64,000 nt of DNA from Cellulomonas aerilata (lineage in GTDB: Bacteria > Actinomycetota > Actinomycetes > Actinomycetales > Cellulomonadaceae): positions 82,943-146,942 of the forward strand of contig NZ_BJYY01000022.1 in NCBI RefSeq assembly GCF_007991755.1, in the 5' to 3' direction. The notes below the pieces were generated by a model that was given only the letters and a program-made list of their open reading frames with translations, did no database searches and had not been told where the DNA came from. Position 1 is the stretch's first letter; the number at the start of each line of letters is the position of its first letter. The position numbers were made by a program, and so were the translations under genes. This document shows positions 53,130 to 61,814 of the stretch, in pieces.

Positions 53130-53135
53130 TACCCT
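53130..53135 (+). promoter_or_regulatory. -10 element TACCCT, leaderless promoter of proA
   Basis: TACCCT is followed by six bases and ATG 53142, so proA probably has its own leaderless transcript apart from proB. Confidence 0.5.
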
Positions 53136-53141
53136 GGGACC

Positions 53142-54461
53142 ATGACCACGCTGACCGACGCGACGACGGCGAGCGCGCCGACCGACTCGCCCACCGACCC
53201 CGTGCGTGACGCCGTCCTGGACGTCGCGCGCCGGGCGAAGGTCGCCTCCCGCGCGCTGGCCATGGCCACCCGCGCCCAGAAGGACTCCGCCCTCCTGGCG
53301 CTCGCCGACGCCCTCGTCGCGGCCACCGACGAGATCGTGGCCGCCAACGAGGTCGACGTGCGCCGCGGTCGCGAGAACGGCACGTCCGTCGGGCTGCTCG
53401 ACCGGTTGACGCTCACCCCCGACCGCGTCGAGGCCATCGCCGCGGCGCTCCGCGAGCTCGCCGCCCTGCCGGACCCCGTCGGTGAGGTCGTGCGCGGCTC
53501 GACGCTGCCGAACGGCCTGCGGCTGCGACAGGTCCGGGTCCCCATGGGCGTGGTCGGGATGATCTACGAGGCCCGGCCGAACGTCACCGTCGACGCCGCC
53601 GGGCTCGCCCTCAAGAGCGGGAACGCGGTGATCCTGCGCGGCGGCTCGGCCGCGGCGACGTCGAACGAGGTCATCGTCGGCGTGCTGTCCCGCGCCCTGG
53701 TCGCGCAGGGACTGCCGGCCGACGCGGTCCAGTCCATCGACGCGTACGGGCGTGAGGGCGCCGTCGCGCTCATGCACGCTCGCGGCCTGGTGGACCTGCT
53801 CGTCCCGCGCGGCGGGGCCGACCTCATCCAGACCGTCGTGCGGGAGTCGACCGTCCCGGTCGTCGAGACCGGCGTCGGCAACTGCCACGTGTACGTGGAC
53901 GCCTCCGCCGACCCTGCGATGGCGCTGCCCATCCTGCTCAACTCCAAGACGCAGCGGACCGGCGTGTGCAACGCCGCCGAGACGCTGCTCGTGCACGCCG
54001 ACGCGGCGCCGGCGTTCCTGCCCCTGGCGCTCGCCGCCCTGGCCGAGGCGGGCGTCGTCGTGCACGGTGACGCCCGCACCGCCGCCCTCGCGCCGGCGGG
54101 GGTGGCGGTCGTCCCGGCCACGGACGACGACTGGGCGCGGGAGTACCTGGCGCTGGAGATCGCCGTCGGGGTCGTGGACGACCTCGACGGGGCCCTGGAG
54201 CACATCCGCACGTGGACGTCGGGGCACACCGAGGCGATCGTCACGCGCGACCTGACGTCATCGGAGCGCTTCGTCGCCGAGCTCGACTCGGCGGCCATCA
54301 TGGTCAACGCCTCGACCCGGTTCACCGACGGCGGCCAGTTCGGCCTCGGGGCGGAGATCGGCATCTCGACCCAGAAGCTCCACGCTCGCGGGCCGATGGG
54401 GCTGGGGGAGCTCACGACGACCAAGTGGATCGTCCAGGGGGACGGGCAGATCCGCTCCTGA
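53142..54461 (+). CDS. proA: gamma-glutamyl phosphate reductase
   Basis: Reduces glutamyl 5-phosphate to glutamate semialdehyde, the second proline step. The 439-residue aldehyde-dehydrogenase-fold enzyme has [40 protein letters not shown] and catalytic Cys276 in [34 protein letters not shown] closes the sequence. The first 20 residues are a Thr/Asp/Ser-rich leader before [17 protein letters not shown]. Confidence 0.96.
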   Translation: MTTLTDATTASAPTDSPTDPVRDAVLDVARRAKVASRALAMATRAQKDSALLALADALVAATDEIVAANEVDVRRGRENGTSVGLLDRLTLTPDRVEAIAAALRELAALPDPVGEVVRGSTLPNGLRLRQVRVPMGVVGMIYEARPNVTVDAAGLALKSGNAVILRGGSAAATSNEVIVGVLSRALVAQGLPADAVQSIDAYGREGAVALMHARGLVDLLVPRGGADLIQTVVRESTVPVVETGVGNCHVYVDASADPAMALPILLNSKTQRTGVCNAAETLLVHADAAPAFLPLALAALAEAGVVVHGDARTAALAPAGVAVVPATDDDWAREYLALEIAVGVVDDLDGALEHIRTWTSGHTEAIVTRDLTSSERFVAELDSAAIMVNASTRFTDGGQFGLGAEIGISTQKLHARGPMGLGELTTTKWIVQGDGQIRS

Positions 54462-54580
54462 CCGCCTCGTGCACCTCGCCACACCGCGCTGAGCGGCGGG
54501 CCGGGGAGGTGCCGCCGTGCGACACTTGGCGCTGCGCGCGCGGGTAGCCGCAGCCGCGAGAACACCACCTGGAGGACGAC

Positions 54581-54733
54581 GTGAACGCTGCCCAGATCCT
54601 GGCCGAGGAGGCGACGGAGGTCGTGAACCAGCTGCCGGTGGACCCGGTCGTCATCGGGGTCGGCGGCTTCGGCGGGCTCGTGGTGCTCCTGCTCATCGCC
54701 TACGCGTTCCGCAGCGTCGGGCAGCGCCACTGA
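54581..54733 (+). CDS. 50-residue single-pass membrane protein
   Basis: This short gene reads [20 protein letters not shown], then a hydrophobic segment (residues about 22-43, [20 protein letters not shown]), and a basic end SVGQRH. GTG 54581 lies seven bases after a strong GGAGG, and a stop follows at 54731-54733, 26 bases before nadD. Small proteins of this kind occur between proA and nadD in related Actinobacteria, to my knowledge, but no function is known. Confidence 0.7.
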   Translation: MNAAQILAEEATEVVNQLPVDPVVIGVGGFGGLVVLLLIAYAFRSVGQRH

Positions 54734-54759
54734 CCGTCGGCGGCCGCGGCCCCGCAGCG

Positions 54760-55365
54760 ATGGCACAGCGACGCCCCCGGATCGGCGTGATGGGTGGCAC
54801 GTTCGACCCGATCCACCACGGGCACCTGGTCGCCGCGAGCGAGGTCGCGGCACGGTACGAGCTGGACGAGGTCGTCTTCGTGCCGACGGGCCAGCCGACC
54901 TTCAAGCTCGACCAGCGCGTGACGCACGCGGAGCACCGGTACCTCATGACGGTGATCGCCACCGCGTCGAACCCGCGGTTCACGGTGAGCCGGGTGGACG
55001 TGGACCGCGCCGGCGTGACCTACACGGTGGACACCCTGCGCGACCTGACGACGGCGCGGCCGGACGTCGACCTCTACTTCATCACGGGTGCCGACGCCAT
55101 CGAGCAGATCCTGCGCTGGAAGGACGCCGAGGAGGTGTTCCGGATGGCGCAGTTCGTCGCGGTGACCCGACCGGAGCACCACCTGTCCATCGCCGGTCTG
55201 CCCGAGGACCGGGTCAGCGAGCTGCAGGTGCCCGCGCTGGCCATCTCGTCCACCGACATCCGCATCCGCGCCGCGGCCGGGCACCCGGTCTGGTACCTCG
55301 TGCCGGACGGCGTGGTCCAGTACATCGCCAAGCACGGTCTGTATCGAGAGCAGGACGATGAGTAA
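54760..55365 (+). CDS. nadD: nicotinate-nucleotide adenylyltransferase
   Basis: Adenylates nicotinate mononucleotide in NAD synthesis. [22 protein letters not shown] has the HxGH motif, [14 protein letters not shown] and [21 protein letters not shown] are conserved, and the final [24 protein letters not shown] is the ISSTxxR motif. The 201-residue length is standard. ATG 54760 lacks a clear ribosome-binding site. The next gene overlaps by eight bases. Confidence 0.95.
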   Translation: MAQRRPRIGVMGGTFDPIHHGHLVAASEVAARYELDEVVFVPTGQPTFKLDQRVTHAEHRYLMTVIATASNPRFTVSRVDVDRAGVTYTVDTLRDLTTARPDVDLYFITGADAIEQILRWKDAEEVFRMAQFVAVTRPEHHLSIAGLPEDRVSELQVPALAISSTDIRIRAAAGHPVWYLVPDGVVQYIAKHGLYREQDDE

Positions 55366-56563
55366 CGAACCGGGGGAGCGGCGCCGTCGGCGCGAGGCCG
55401 AGCGTGCCCGCGAGCTCGCGGCCGAGCAGGCGGCGGGCGGACCCGAGCAGGCGGCCGACGCCGAGCGTCCGGCCGGCGTCGAGCGGCCGGGTCCGGACGG
55501 GTCGACCCACGCGCCGGCCCGACCGGGACCCCGCACGCCGCCGACCCCGGACGGGACGTCGACGCCGTCGGTCACCTCCGCCGTCCCGGTTGTCGCGCCG
55601 GCCGGGTCGCGCCCGCTGTCCCGCCGCGAGCTGCGCGAGCTGGAGCGCCGGCGTGCGGCCGAGGCGGGCGAGGAGCTCGCCGTCGACCTGCCGCCGGGGG
55701 CCGACCGGTCCGGTCACGGACCGCGGGGTCGCCGGTCGGCCGGGGACGAGCACGACGCTCACGACGAGCACGACGAGCCGCGGGCGCCCCTGGCCGCCCG
55801 CCCGGGACTGCTCCCGGCCCAGCGCACCGGCCCGCCCGGGAGCACACCGCCGCGCCCCGCGGGCGCCGAGGAGACGCTGTCGGGTCCGCATCCCGGTTCC
55901 GCACGCCCGGGTCCCGGGCGCCCGGGTCCGGCACGCCCCGGGCCCGTCTCGTCCGGGCCGGTGTCGTCCGCCGCGCTGCCGTCGGTGCCGGTCCTGCCCG
56001 GTCGTCCCTCGACGTCCGGGACGGACCCCCGTCCCGGCGCGGGCACGCCGGCGACCGGACCCGACGGGAGGCCCACCGGTACCGGCGCGGGCCCGGCGGG
56101 CACCGGTCCGAGGGGCACCACGACACCGCGCCCCGGCGCAGGTGCGGGCGGCGTCGGCGCGACGGCACCCACCCGGCCCCCGACCGGTCCCGGGGCGGAC
56201 CCGGACGCCGCGACGTCGTCCCTCCGCCCCGGCACGGGGATCCTGTCGCCCACGGGCGCCGGGGCGTCGCCGTCCACGGGCGAGGTCGCCGGCCCCGGAC
56301 CTCGCCCGGACGACCTGGACCGGCGCGACCTCCTGGACGACGACGCCCTGCACGACGACGACACGCACGACGACGCCCCGCACGAGCACCACCGCTACAC
56401 CACGGTCCACCTGCTGGTGCTCCTGCTGGTGGCGTTCGTCCTGGGCTTCCTGATCTGGTCCCTCATCACCCGCGGGGCGGACGACGGCGCCGCCGCGCTC
56501 GCCCCCACCCTGCCCGCCCTGCTGTCGTCGGTCCTGCCGGCGGACCCCCGAGGAGTGCTGTGA
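55358..56563 (+). CDS. proline-rich protein with one C-terminal membrane helix, unknown function
   Basis: The 401-residue protein begins with a charged helix ([22 protein letters not shown]), then about 300 residues of Pro/Gly/Thr/Ala-rich, probably disordered sequence. Two His/Asp clusters ([13 protein letters not shown] and [20 protein letters not shown]) stand out and could bind metal. A single hydrophobic helix lies at about 348-370, followed by a 30-residue tail. The basic N-terminus suggests a cytoplasmic N-terminus with the tail outside. It is coupled to nadD (eight-base overlap) and rsfS (GTGA), so it is probably a real gene. No family is recognised. Confidence 0.75.
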   Translation: MSNEPGERRRRREAERARELAAEQAAGGPEQAADAERPAGVERPGPDGSTHAPARPGPRTPPTPDGTSTPSVTSAVPVVAPAGSRPLSRRELRELERRRAAEAGEELAVDLPPGADRSGHGPRGRRSAGDEHDAHDEHDEPRAPLAARPGLLPAQRTGPPGSTPPRPAGAEETLSGPHPGSARPGPGRPGPARPGPVSSGPVSSAALPSVPVLPGRPSTSGTDPRPGAGTPATGPDGRPTGTGAGPAGTGPRGTTTPRPGAGAGGVGATAPTRPPTGPGADPDAATSSLRPGTGILSPTGAGASPSTGEVAGPGPRPDDLDRRDLLDDDALHDDDTHDDAPHEHHRYTTVHLLVLLLVAFVLGFLIWSLITRGADDGAAALAPTLPALLSSVLPADPRGVL

Positions 56564-56955
56564 CTGCCACCGACCGTGCCGTGGAGCTCGCGATCACCGC
56601 GGCCCGCGCCGCTTCCGACCTCAAGGCCGACGAGATCATCGCCCTGGACGTGAGCGAGCAGCTCGTCCTCACCGACGTCTTCCTCATCGCGTCCGGGACG
56701 AACGAGCGCCAGGTGTCCGCGATCGTGGACGCCGTCGAGGAGGCCCTGCACCGGGAGGGCGTCAAGGCGCTCCGACGCGAGGGCAAGTCCGAGGGCCGCT
56801 GGGTGCTCCTCGACTTCGGCGACATCGTCGTGCACGTGCAGCACGCCGAGGACCGCGTGTACTACGCCCTCGAGCGGCTGTGGAAGGACTGCCCGCTCGT
56901 CGACCTGCCCGCCGACGCCCGCGGCGGCGCCGGCGAGGCCGGGCGTCCGGAGTGA
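56560..56955 (+). CDS. rsfS: ribosome silencing factor
   Basis: A 131-residue RsfS/DUF143 protein that binds L14 on the 50S subunit and blocks subunit joining in poor growth conditions. LKADEIIALDVSEQLVLTDVFLIASGTNERQVSAIVDAV is the family core, and WVLLDFGDIVVHVQHAEDRVYYALERLW closes it. It overlaps the genes on both sides by four bases, and nadD-rsfS linkage is conserved across bacteria. Confidence 0.96.
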   Translation: MTATDRAVELAITAARAASDLKADEIIALDVSEQLVLTDVFLIASGTNERQVSAIVDAVEEALHREGVKALRREGKSEGRWVLLDFGDIVVHVQHAEDRVYYALERLWKDCPLVDLPADARGGAGEAGRPE

Positions 56956-57656
56956 GCGCCGGCACCGTCGTCCTGTGGCGGCACGGCCGCACCGCGTACA
57001 ACGCCGCGATGCGGCTGCAGGGCCAGGTCGACATCCCGCTCGACGAGGTGGGTCACCGGCAGGCGGCCACCGCCGCTGCGGCGCTGTCCGCGACGGTCGG
57101 CGTCGACGGCATCGTGGTCTCCGACCTCGGGCGCGCGCGGGAGACCGCCGCGCATCTCGCGTCCCGCACCGGCCGCGAGGCCGTCGTGGACCACCGGCTC
57201 CGTGAGCGGGCCTTCGGCGAGTGGGAGGGGCTCACCGGCGAGGAGATCTCCGCCGACTGGGCCGAGCAGTTCGACGTGTGGCGGTCCGGCGGGGACCCGC
57301 AGGGCGTCGGCGCGGAGACCCGCGCGCAGGTGTCCGAGCGGATGGTCGCGGCGATCGAGGAGCACGCCGCCGCGCTGGAGCCCACGCAGACGCTGGTGGC
57401 CGTCTCGCACGGCGCCGCGATCACGCTCGCGCTGACCGGGATGCTCGGCCTCGGCCTGCAGTGGCGCGGGATCGCGGGTCTGACCAACGCGCACTGGGCG
57501 GAGCTGCGTCGCAACCCGCCGGGCGTCGAGCCGGGGTGGCGGCTGTTCGGCCACGACCTGGGTCCGTCGACGTCGATCGCCGACTGGAACGCGGGCACGG
57601 CGCTCGGTGCGATCGCCGCCCCGGACCGCGGGGCCGGCCGTGAGGTGCCGGCCTGA
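56952..57656 (+). CDS. histidine phosphatase family protein (phosphoglycerate-mutase fold)
   Basis: A 234-residue branch-2-like histidine phosphatase. LWRHGRTAYNAAMRLQGQVDIPLDEVGHRQA holds the catalytic RHG, DLGRARETAAHLA the second Arg, ERAFGEWEGLTGEEI the acid, and VSHGAAITLAL the second His. In M. tuberculosis the gene after nadD-rsfS encodes glucosyl-3-phosphoglycerate phosphatase (GpgP); position suggests an orthologue, but substrate is unproven. It is coupled to rsfS by GTGA overlap. Confidence 0.92.
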   Translation: MSAGTVVLWRHGRTAYNAAMRLQGQVDIPLDEVGHRQAATAAAALSATVGVDGIVVSDLGRARETAAHLASRTGREAVVDHRLRERAFGEWEGLTGEEISADWAEQFDVWRSGGDPQGVGAETRAQVSERMVAAIEEHAAALEPTQTLVAVSHGAAITLALTGMLGLGLQWRGIAGLTNAHWAELRRNPPGVEPGWRLFGHDLGPSTSIADWNAGTALGAIAAPDRGAGREVPA

Positions 57657-57698
57657 GGTCGTGCCGGAGGGTGCGTGAGACGCCCCACACCGTGGCGA

Positions 57699-57729
57699 TT
57701 GGCCTTGGACCTGCGACGTGACGTAGAGT
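57699..57729 (+). promoter_or_regulatory. candidate promoter TTGGCC-N19-TAGAGT for tRNA-Ala
   Basis: TTGGCC (57699-57704) and TAGAGT (57724-57729) are 19 bases apart and about 23 bases before the tRNA. The spacing is slightly long. Confidence 0.4.
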
Positions 57730-57751
57730 TCACGTCGCTCGCAAGGGCAGC

Positions 57752-57824
57752 GGGGCTGTGGCGCAGCTGGTAGCGCACCTGCATGGCATGCAGGGGGTCA
57801 GGGGTTCGAATCCCCTCAGCTCCA
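57752..57824 (+). tRNA. tRNA-Ala (GGC anticodon)
   Basis: Acceptor GGGGCTG pairs with CAGCTCC and includes the G3-U70 wobble that is the identity element for alanyl-tRNA synthetase. Anticodon stem CCTGC/GCAGG encloses ATGGCAT, giving GGC for GCC. T loop TTCGAAT is canonical. CCA is not encoded. Confidence 0.96.
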
Positions 57825-57835
57825 CTCACGACGAC

Positions 57836-57866
57836 AGGCCCCTTCCCGGATCCCGGGAGGGGGCCT
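57836..57866 (+). terminator. terminator hairpin after tRNA-Ala
   Basis: AGGCCCCTTCCCGG pairs with CCGGGAGGGGGCCT (14 base pairs, one wobble) around a three-base loop, 11 bases after the tRNA. Confidence 0.8.
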
Positions 57867-58116
57867 TCGTCATGCCATGGCGACAGCCGACATCGGAGGG
57901 GGCGCCCTGCCAAGGGGCTGCGCCCTCTGCTGCTCCCGGGCGGGGCCCCAGGGGAGCCGCCCCCTGGGTCGCGGGCACGGTGCCCCAGCGCCCGCGTTCC
58001 TCGGTGGCATCCGGCGAACGGGTCGGCAGAGCCGCGTCCCACCGACGCGCCGGACCTCCTGCGGCCGCCGCGCCTGGTCCGGCAAGCGCTGGCCACGCAC
58101 AGATAGAGCAAAACAC
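57867..58116. other. intergenic region without a recognisable gene
   Basis: About 250 bases between the tRNA-Ala terminator and the ROK-repressor promoter. It is GC-rich with frames open on several strands, but none has family similarity or a convincing start. The last 35 bases become noticeably A-rich (GATAGAGCAAAACAC) near the promoter. Confidence 0.6.
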
Positions 58117-58146
58117 TTGACGGGAGCGCGTTAGGAAGGGCAACTT
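58117..58146 (+). promoter_or_regulatory. ROK repressor promoter TTGACG-N18-CAACTT
   Basis: TTGACG (58117-58122) is followed after 18 bases by CAACTT (58141-58146), which ends six bases before GTG 58153, the spacing of a leaderless start. The -10 is weak. Confidence 0.4.
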
Positions 58147-58152
58147 ACAAAC
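58130..58152. promoter_or_regulatory. candidate ROK operator GTTAGGAA-N7-TTACAAAC
   Basis: The half-sites are inverted with six of eight matches and cover the -10 to the start codon. GTTAGGAA resembles half-sites of known ROK repressors in sugar regulons. Autoregulation is inferred. Confidence 0.4.
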
Positions 58153-59310
58153 GTGGCGACGAAGCGCGCTCTGCGGCCGACGAGCAAGGTCCTGCCGGAG
58201 GACGGGCGCGCGCACAACCGGGCCATGCTGCTCCAGCACCTGTTCCACACGGGGCCGGCGTCCCGCGCCGAGCTGGCACGGGTGACCGGGCTCACCCGGG
58301 TGACCGTGTCGGACCTCGCCGCCTCCCTCATCGCCGACGGTCTGGTGGCCGAGCTCGGGCCCCGCGCCGAGGGTCGCGTCGGGAAGCCGGGAACCCGGCT
58401 GAGGCTGCGTACGGACGCCTTCCAGATCGTCGCGATCGACCTGACGGCCGACACCCGGCTGCACGGGGCGGTCCTGGACCTGAGCGGGGACCGGAAGGCA
58501 CGCAAGGACGTCGCGGTCGAGGGCCTGGACGGTGACGAGGCGCTGGCTGCCGTCCTGGAGTTCGCGCGTGAGCTGGTCGCGCTGGCCGACCGCCCGCTGC
58601 TCGGCGTCGGCATCGGCTCGCCCGGTGTCGTCGACGCGCACGGCACGGTGATCCAGGCGCCCAACCGCGGCTGGTACGGCGTCGGCCTCGCGGAGACGCT
58701 GTCCCGGGCGCTGTCGCTGCCGGTGCACGTCGCCAACGACGCCAACGCGGCGGTCCTGGGGGAGTTCACCTTCGGGGCGGCGTCCGCGTCGGGTGTCCTG
58801 GTGGTCACGGTCGGGCAGGGCGTCGGCGCGGGCATCGTGGTCGACGGCGCGCTGGTGCGCGGCCACGGCGATGCCGCGGGGGAGCTGGGGCACGTCACCG
58901 TGGTCGACGAGCGCGACGACGTCGACCACGCCCCGCTGGGCCGGGCGCAGCAGTGCGCGTGCGGTCGTCGCGGGTGCCTGGAGACGGTCCTCTCGGTGCC
59001 CGCGCTGCGGCACCGGATCGCCGGACTGGACGCTGCCGAGCGCGACGTCGCGCTGGCTGCGGTGGGCCGGCGTCTCGGGGTCGCGCTCGCACCGGTGGTC
59101 AGTGCGCTGAACCTCTCCGAGGTGATCCTCAGCGGACCCCCGGAGCTGCTCGGCGGGCCGTTGCGGGACGCGGCGCTGCGGACGATCCGGGAGCGCACGA
59201 TCCCCGTCATCGGCACCGGTCTCGACCTGCGGATGACCCGGCTGGAGGAGGACGGGACCCTGCTGGGCGCCGCCGTCCTCGTGCTGTCCGCAGAACTCGG
59301 TTTCGGCTGA
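58153..59310 (+). CDS. ROK-family transcriptional repressor
   Basis: A 385-residue repressor. The N-terminal winged helix (residues about 20-75) has HNRAMLLQHLFHTGPASRAELARVTGLTRVTVSDL. The C-terminal ROK domain has GVGIGSPGVVDAHG, VANDANAAVLGEFTFG, ELGHVTVVDE (sugar-binding ExGH) and zinc-site CACGRRGCLE. Proteins of this group sense sugars such as GlcNAc, glucose or xylose. Its position before a sugar ABC locus suggests it controls that locus; the inducer is unknown. GTG 58153 is used. Confidence 0.93.
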   Translation: MATKRALRPTSKVLPEDGRAHNRAMLLQHLFHTGPASRAELARVTGLTRVTVSDLAASLIADGLVAELGPRAEGRVGKPGTRLRLRTDAFQIVAIDLTADTRLHGAVLDLSGDRKARKDVAVEGLDGDEALAAVLEFARELVALADRPLLGVGIGSPGVVDAHGTVIQAPNRGWYGVGLAETLSRALSLPVHVANDANAAVLGEFTFGAASASGVLVVTVGQGVGAGIVVDGALVRGHGDAAGELGHVTVVDERDDVDHAPLGRAQQCACGRRGCLETVLSVPALRHRIAGLDAAERDVALAAVGRRLGVALAPVVSALNLSEVILSGPPELLGGPLRDAALRTIRERTIPVIGTGLDLRMTRLEEDGTLLGAAVLVLSAELGFG

Positions 59311-59396
59311 CCCCCTCGGGGCTCTCCGACCGGCACATCGGTAGGTCCACCGCGGCGTCGAGGGCGCTGCCGCACCACGGAAGAGAGAGAACACCC

Positions 59397-60737
59397 ATGA
59401 GACTGGCACGCACGACGGCCGTACTGGCGCTCGGGACACTGACCTTGACCGCGTGCAGCGGCGGCAGCCCTGCCGAGTCGCAGGAGGGCACCTCCCAGGC
59501 CGGCTCCGACACCGAGATCCGGCTGTGGCTCAACGGCGGGGACACGCCCGACGAGCTGCGGGAGTACCTCGTCGACACCTTCGCGGCGGAGACCGGCGCG
59601 ACGCTCGCCATCGAGGAGCAGGACTGGAACGGCCTGGTGCCGCGACTGCAGACGGCCCTGACCTCGGCGGAGCAGACGCCGGACGTCGTGGAGATCGGCA
59701 ACACGCAGGCGCCCACCTTCACCCACGCCGGCGCGTTCGCCGACCTCACCGACCTGTACGACGAGCTCGGCGGCGACGACCTGCTGCCGGGCTTCGTCGA
59801 GGCGGGGACGGTGGACGACGCGGTGTACGCCCTGCCGTACTACTCGGGCGCCCGGGCCGTGTTCTACAACAAGGACCTGTTCGCCGCGGCCGGCGTGGAG
59901 GTGCCCACGACCCTGGACGAGTTCACCGCGGCCGCCGTCGCCCTCCAGCAGGCGAACCCCCGCGGGGCGGCGAACTTCTCCGGCTTCTGGTTCCCGGGCC
60001 AGGACTGGTACAACGCGCTGCCCTGGATCTACGAGAACGGCGGCGAGCTCGCGGTCCAGGAGGGCGACGAATGGGTCGGGGGACTGTCGAGCCCCGAGTC
60101 GCAGAAGGCGCTGACGGAGATCCAGCGCCTGTTCACCACCGGGACGAACGCCCCGCGGGACGCCGACTCCAACGAGCCGTGGATCCCGTTCAACAACGGC
60201 GAGACCGCGATGTTCTCCGCGCCGACGTGGGCACGGTGGAGCATCGACCTCCCCGAGTGCAACAAGGGCGTGGACCCCGAGGACACGTCCGAGGAGGCCG
60301 TCGCGCTGCGGGCCGAGCAGCAGGCGTGCAACGAGGAGAAGACCGGCATCTTCCCGCTGCCGGGTCGGTCCGAGGGAGAGCCGGCCACCGTCTTCGCCGG
60401 CGGCTCGAACATCGCCATCCCGTCGATGTCCGGCAACCAGGAGCTCGCGCAGGAGCTGCTGCGGATCATCTTCAGCGACGAGTACCAGACCATGCTGGGC
60501 GAGAACGGCCTCATCCCGGGCAACACCCGGCTCGCCGACACCCTGGGGGACGACGTGTACGCCGTCGCCGCCCGGGACGCGGCCCTGGACGCCCGTCTCA
60601 CCCCGCCGGCCGAGAAGTGGGCCGACGTGGAGGGCGAGCGCATCCTGGAGGACTTCTTCCAGCAGATCGCGAGCGGCGCCGACGTGGAGCAGGCGGCCGC
60701 CGCGGCCGACCAGCTCATCGCCGACACGCTCAACTAA
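59397..60737 (+). CDS. sugar ABC transporter substrate-binding lipoprotein, DasA-like
   Basis: A 446-residue lipoprotein: MRLARTTAVL starts the signal and lipobox LTAC places the lipidated Cys at 20. The mature protein is a family-1 solute-binding protein. IEEQDWNGLVPRLQTALTS, PDVVEIGNTQAPTFTHAGAF and YALPYYSGARAVFYNKDLF closely recall DasA, the chitobiose-binding protein of Streptomyces, so chito-oligosaccharide uptake is the best guess. AGAGAGA lies upstream of ATG 59397. A large hairpin separates it from the permease genes. Confidence 0.9.
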   Translation: MRLARTTAVLALGTLTLTACSGGSPAESQEGTSQAGSDTEIRLWLNGGDTPDELREYLVDTFAAETGATLAIEEQDWNGLVPRLQTALTSAEQTPDVVEIGNTQAPTFTHAGAFADLTDLYDELGGDDLLPGFVEAGTVDDAVYALPYYSGARAVFYNKDLFAAAGVEVPTTLDEFTAAAVALQQANPRGAANFSGFWFPGQDWYNALPWIYENGGELAVQEGDEWVGGLSSPESQKALTEIQRLFTTGTNAPRDADSNEPWIPFNNGETAMFSAPTWARWSIDLPECNKGVDPEDTSEEAVALRAEQQACNEEKTGIFPLPGRSEGEPATVFAGGSNIAIPSMSGNQELAQELLRIIFSDEYQTMLGENGLIPGNTRLADTLGDDVYAVAARDAALDARLTPPAEKWADVEGERILEDFFQQIASGADVEQAAAAADQLIADTLN

Positions 60738-60744
60738 CAGCACC

Positions 60745-60805
60745 GGACGCCGACAGCGGGTCCCGTCGCCCTCCGACGGTCACCACCCGCCCGCTGTCGG
60801 CGTCC
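60745..60805 (+). promoter_or_regulatory. intercistronic 16-base-pair hairpin between binding protein and permease genes
   Basis: GGACGCCGACAGCGGG and CCCGCTGTCGGCGTCC pair perfectly around a 29-base loop that itself contains CCGTCG/CGACGG. Such hairpins stabilise or terminate the 5' message, so that binding protein exceeds permease. Partial termination is inferred. Confidence 0.75.
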
Positions 60806-60824
60806 GACTACGTCGGGAGAGTCC

Positions 60825-61814
60825 ATGTCCGGCCCGTACGACGGCCGCCCGGTCACCGCGGCGACGCCGTCGATGACCGTGGCGCCTGCCCCCGCCCTGC
60901 CACCCGGGCAGTCGCCACCACGTGGGCGTCCACCGCTGCGCCGCCTCGGCGGCTACGCGCTGATCGTGCCGGCGGCGATCCCCATCCTCGTCGGCCTCGG
61001 CTACCCGCTGGCTCGCCAGTTCGTCCTGTCGTTCCAGGAGTACGGGCTCGCCCAGCAGTTCGGGCGCCCCGCCGAGTGGGTCGGCCTGGACAACTACGTC
61101 GCGCTGCTCTCCGACGGGTACGTCTGGGCCGTCATCGTCCGGTCGGTGGCGTTCTGCCTTGCCAACGCGGCGATCACTATGGCGGTCGGGATGGCCCTGG
61201 CCGTGCTGATGGCGCGTGTCGGGCGGCCCGCGCGCCTGGTGCTGCAGGTGTCGATGCTCCTGGCGTGGGGGACCCCGGTGCTGGCCACGATGACGGTCTG
61301 GCAGTGGCTCTTCGACTCCCAGTACGGCGTCGTCAACTGGATCCTGGCCGAGCCCCTGGGCATGGCGGGGATGCGGTACCACGCGTGGCTCGTCGAACCG
61401 CTGTCCTTCTACGCCGTGGCCACCGTCATCGTGGTGTGGATGAGCGTGCCGTTCGTCGTCTTCACGGTCTACGCCGGCCTGCTCCAGGTGCCCACGGAGA
61501 CGCTGGAGGCCGCCCAGCTGGACGGGGCCAGCTCCTGGGACCGGTTCTGGTTGATCACCATCCCGATGGTCAAGCCCGTCCTCCTGGTCGTGGCCCTGCT
61601 GCAGATCATCTGGGACCTGCGGGTCTTCACCCAGATCTACGTCCTGCAACGGGCCGGTGCTCCGACGCGTGACACGCACCTGCTGGGCACGTACATCTAC
61701 TCGCTGGCGAAGGAGTTCTCCATGGCCGGCGCCATGGCGACGATCATGCTCGTCCTGACACTGGCGCTGACCGGCTTCTATATCCGGCACATGCTGCGCG
61801 AGGAGGAGCTGTGA
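60825..61814 (+). CDS. sugar ABC transporter permease (MalF/DasB-like)
   Basis: A 329-residue permease with a Pro-rich cytoplasmic N-terminus and six helices. The EAA motif, ETLEAAQLDGASSWDRFWLITIP with the conserved Gly, lies near residue 228 and contacts the ATPase. No ATPase gene is in this locus, so a shared MsiK-type ATPase encoded elsewhere is likely, as for DasABC. It overlaps the next gene by four bases. Confidence 0.93.
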   Translation: MSGPYDGRPVTAATPSMTVAPAPALPPGQSPPRGRPPLRRLGGYALIVPAAIPILVGLGYPLARQFVLSFQEYGLAQQFGRPAEWVGLDNYVALLSDGYVWAVIVRSVAFCLANAAITMAVGMALAVLMARVGRPARLVLQVSMLLAWGTPVLATMTVWQWLFDSQYGVVNWILAEPLGMAGMRYHAWLVEPLSFYAVATVIVVWMSVPFVVFTVYAGLLQVPTETLEAAQLDGASSWDRFWLITIPMVKPVLLVVALLQIIWDLRVFTQIYVLQRAGAPTRDTHLLGTYIYSLAKEFSMAGAMATIMLVLTLALTGFYIRHMLREEEL

